Of a DNA stretch of 43,505 nucleotides, positions 42,069 through 43,505 are shown one piece after another (the stretch's first letter is position 1; the number at the start of each line of letters is the position of its first letter). Below the pieces are notes generated by a model that saw only the letters and a program-made list of their open reading frames with translations, was not told where the DNA came from and did no database searches. The DNA comes from JBAZWE01 sp041658605 (GTDB taxonomy: Bacteria; Actinomycetota; Thermoleophilia; BMS3ABIN01). The stretch lies in the NCBI GenBank assembly GCA_041658605.1, contig JBAZZU010000019.1:1-43505 (forward strand), given 5' to 3'. The position numbers and the translations under genes were made by a program.

Positions 42069-42307
42069 CAGCGCTAGATCGACGCTGCCGACCGCCTCGT
42101 TTATGAGTTCTATTACTTCGACCCAACTAAACACTACGAGCCAACAGAAGCAGCCCCATCTTCGAAGAGATGCGCTCCATCATCACGAAGACCGTAGGTC
42201 TTGGCGATTCCCTGAGTCAGGCGTTAGCCGATGGTAGTGTCAAATATCTTTCGCACTTTCTTTCAGCGGCCTCATTCCGATCTTGTCAGGCTATTGCCCT
42301 TCCCTAA
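42069..42307 (+). pseudogene. Decayed coding remnant, part resembling the 3' end of the restriction-modification gene
   Basis: From 42078 the frame reads IDAADRLVYEFYYF, close to DRQIDRLVYELYDL near the C terminus of the protein at 37248. A second frame from 42152 reads SPIFEEMRSIITKTVGLGDS and on to a stop at about 42305. No start codon or continuous frame joins them, so this looks like eroded coding sequence, not an active gene. Confidence 0.45.
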
Positions 42308-42320
42308 ACGTACTCCTAGA

Positions 42321-42338
42321 TGTACAATTGAATGTACA
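42321..42338. promoter_or_regulatory. Candidate operator of the Phd/RelE pair
   Basis: Two TGTACA hexamers (42321-42326 and 42333-42338) are separated by 6 nt and lie 14 nt before the antitoxin ATG. Such paired palindromic half-sites are common autoregulatory operators of antitoxins. Confidence 0.45.
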
Positions 42339-42352
42339 AAAGGAGGCGACTC

Positions 42353-42646
42353 ATGCCGAAACCAACCCACGACGAAGACCAGGACTATATTTCCATAACC
42401 GAAGCGCGCCGTGACCTTCCTTCACTTCCCGATCGCCTGCGCGATTCCCCTGGCGCCATCGCCGTCACCAGGCGCGAAAAGCCGGTGCTGGCGATCATGC
42501 CCTGGGACCTCTACGAGTCCATCATCGAAACGCTGGAGATCATGGGCGACGCCGAGTTAATGGACGACCTGCGCCAGGGCATCAAAGATGTTGAAGAAGG
42601 CCGTACTTTCACCATGGAGGAAGTGGAGCGAGAGCTCAAGCTGTGA
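42353..42646 (+). CDS. Phd/YefM-type antitoxin
   Basis: This 97-residue protein has the pattern ISITEARRDLPSLPDRLRD...VTRREKPVLAIMPWDLYESI, typical of Phd/YefM antitoxins that bind DNA with the N-terminal half and the toxin with the C-terminal tail. ATG 42353 is chosen because AGGAGG lies 6-7 nt upstream; the earlier ATG 42332 sits within the putative operator. The stop overlaps the toxin start by 4 nt. Confidence 0.88.
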   Translation: MPKPTHDEDQDYISITEARRDLPSLPDRLRDSPGAIAVTRREKPVLAIMPWDLYESIIETLEIMGDAELMDDLRQGIKDVEEGRTFTMEEVERELKL

Positions 42647-42987
42647 GCCATCGGCATTATAAGATTTTGTGGTCCGCTCGGGCCAGGGACATGCTGGTCG
42701 CGATTCCTGACCGGCGCATCCAGAAAAAATTCTTCGAGCGTGTGCATGATCTGTCATCTGAGCCGGAAAAGCAGGGGAAACCGCTTATCGGGGAGTTGGC
42801 GGGGTATCGCAGCCTGCGAGTCATTGGCCAGCGCTATCGGATTATCTTCCGGGTAGAAAGGGACAGGGTAATCGTTTTGATAGTCGCGCTCGGGATTCGC
42901 AAGGAAGGAAGCAGGAAAGATGTTTATGACTTGGCAAAAAAGCTGGTCCAGCTTGGCTTGGTTGAGCCTTCGGAAAAACAGCGCTGA
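42643..42987 (+). CDS. RelE/ParE-family toxin
   Basis: The 114-residue protein has a RelE fold: KILWSARARDMLVAIPDRRIQKKFFERV, a LAGYRSLRVIGQRYRIIFRV core with several Arg residues, and IVALGIRKEGSRKDVYDLAKKL. RelE toxins cut mRNA on the ribosome, while ParE toxins poison gyrase; the sequence alone does not decide. GTG 42643 overlaps the antitoxin stop (GTGA), confirming the pair. Confidence 0.9.
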   Translation: MSHRHYKILWSARARDMLVAIPDRRIQKKFFERVHDLSSEPEKQGKPLIGELAGYRSLRVIGQRYRIIFRVERDRVIVLIVALGIRKEGSRKDVYDLAKKLVQLGLVEPSEKQR

Positions 42988-43048
42988 GCAATTTCATCCA
43001 GCAGGGAGCTTCCCAACTCCTCCTCGATATGCTAACGTATACATCACT

Positions 43049-43330
43049 ATGAAACAGCGTAGGCGTATAAATAAACCCCGGCATACAGAAACCCAGCGCA
43101 TGGACCGGATGCAGTTTTATCTGGAGCCATCACTCAACCGTGAGCTGGACCGGCTGTCGGCCGAGTGCAACGTTTCCAAAGCCGAGTTGATACGCGACGG
43201 TGTCCGTCACATAGTTCAGGAACATCAGGCTGTCGAGGACGACCCCCTGTTCGATATCGTGGGAGCAGGAGAGGGCGAAGTAACAGACGGCTCCGAGGAA
43301 CACGACAAGTATCTTTACGGCACTTCATGA
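43049..43330 (+). CDS. Ribbon-helix-helix antitoxin
   Basis: This 93-residue protein has a basic N terminus (KQRRRINKPRH) and the CopG/RHH pattern RMQFYLEPSLNRELDRLSAECNVSKAELIRDGVRHIV (about 20-57), in which a beta strand contacts DNA. An acidic tail (VEDDPLFDIVGAGEGEVTDG) probably wraps the toxin. The stop overlaps the next ATG (ATGA). It is paired with a PIN-domain protein. Confidence 0.85.
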   Translation: MKQRRRINKPRHTETQRMDRMQFYLEPSLNRELDRLSAECNVSKAELIRDGVRHIVQEHQAVEDDPLFDIVGAGEGEVTDGSEEHDKYLYGTS

Positions 43331-43505
43331 GCAAACCGGTGTTCGTCGACACCTCGGCATGGTTCGCGCTCGAGTCGCGCAAGGACAAGAATCACCAGCG
43401 GGCGTCAGAACTGCTCCCTACCCTGGTCCGATCACGCTCGCTGATAACCTCGAATCACGTGCTGGGGGAAAGCTATACGCTCATGCGGAAGCTGCTCGGG
43501 CATGA
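43327..43505 (+). CDS. PIN-domain ribonuclease toxin (3' end outside window)
   Basis: The first 59 codons are present. The N-terminal FVDTSAWFAL holds the first metal-binding Asp of PIN nucleases, and HVLGESYTLMRKLLG fits the following helix with the conserved Glu. It is likely a VapC-type RNase toxin neutralised by the upstream RHH protein, which it overlaps by 4 nt. The rest of the active site lies beyond the window edge. Confidence 0.85.
   Translation, partial: MSKPVFVDTSAWFALESRKDKNHQRASELLPTLVRSRSLITSNHVLGESYTLMRKLLGH

Overview
The window reads as chromosomal DNA of a GC-rich, probably anaerobic bacterium, most likely a deep-branching member of the Actinomycetota. The evidence is a GuaB3-type IMP dehydrogenase-like protein, a signal peptidase I with a long proline-rich cytoplasmic extension, the order comEB-wecA-atp operon-murA, frequent TTG starts, and corrinoid methyltransferase genes. 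The phylum call is inference from gene content; no rRNA gene is present to confirm it.

Layout. 1-0.5 kb: the 3' end of a tandem-repeat (117-residue period) secreted-type protein and a terminator. 0.56-0.64 kb: a long inverted repeat. 0.7-2.3 kb: dCMP deaminase and a WecA/TagO-type glycosyl-1-phosphate transferase. 2.4-10.0 kb: a complete F-type ATP synthase operon (atpZ, atpI, atpB, E, F, H, A, G, D, C) with a clear promoter in front and an unusual repeat block between atpG and atpD. 10.1-16.2 kb: murA, proB, proA, nadD, an LCP/LytR protein and rsfS. 16.2-17.8 kb: a corrinoid methyltransferase pair (uroporphyrinogen-decarboxylase-family methyltransferase and B12-binding corrinoid protein), with an ASKHA-domain corrinoid-activator homologue at 25.7 kb. 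18.2-25.4 kb: an accessory island with two B12-binding radical SAM proteins, one SPASM-like radical SAM protein, a family 2 glycosyltransferase and a membrane-anchored glycoside hydrolase, arranged as two convergent units. 27.4-34.8 kb: a secreted beta-helix protein, lepB, nfo (endonuclease IV), an RpiR regulator, guaB3, pdxS and pdxT. 35.4-43.5 kb: a defence and toxin-antitoxin island with an ORF6N-domain protein, a TauE/SafE transporter, a single-chain restriction-modification enzyme, a small membrane protein, an MNT/HEPN (MntA-HepT) pair, an Mrr-like endonuclease, a Phd/RelE pair and a ribbon-helix-helix/PIN pair cut by the window edge.

The most distinctive signals are not protein families. 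(i) Four hairpins sharing the pattern GGTCRCA-N3-TGYGAYC sit before and inside the ORF6N gene. (ii) REP-like sequences related to GTCATTCCGAGCGAAGCGA occur inside the ATP synthase operon and, in frame, inside the restriction-modification gene as four 18-bp units. (iii) Five genes have a good Shine-Dalgarno placed correctly for a near-cognate codon (ATC, CTT, CTG, GTC, ATC) rather than ATG/GTG/TTG. (iv) The restriction-modification gene, the small membrane protein, MNT and HEPN genes overlap one another end to start as one unit. No tRNA, rRNA or CRISPR array was seen.
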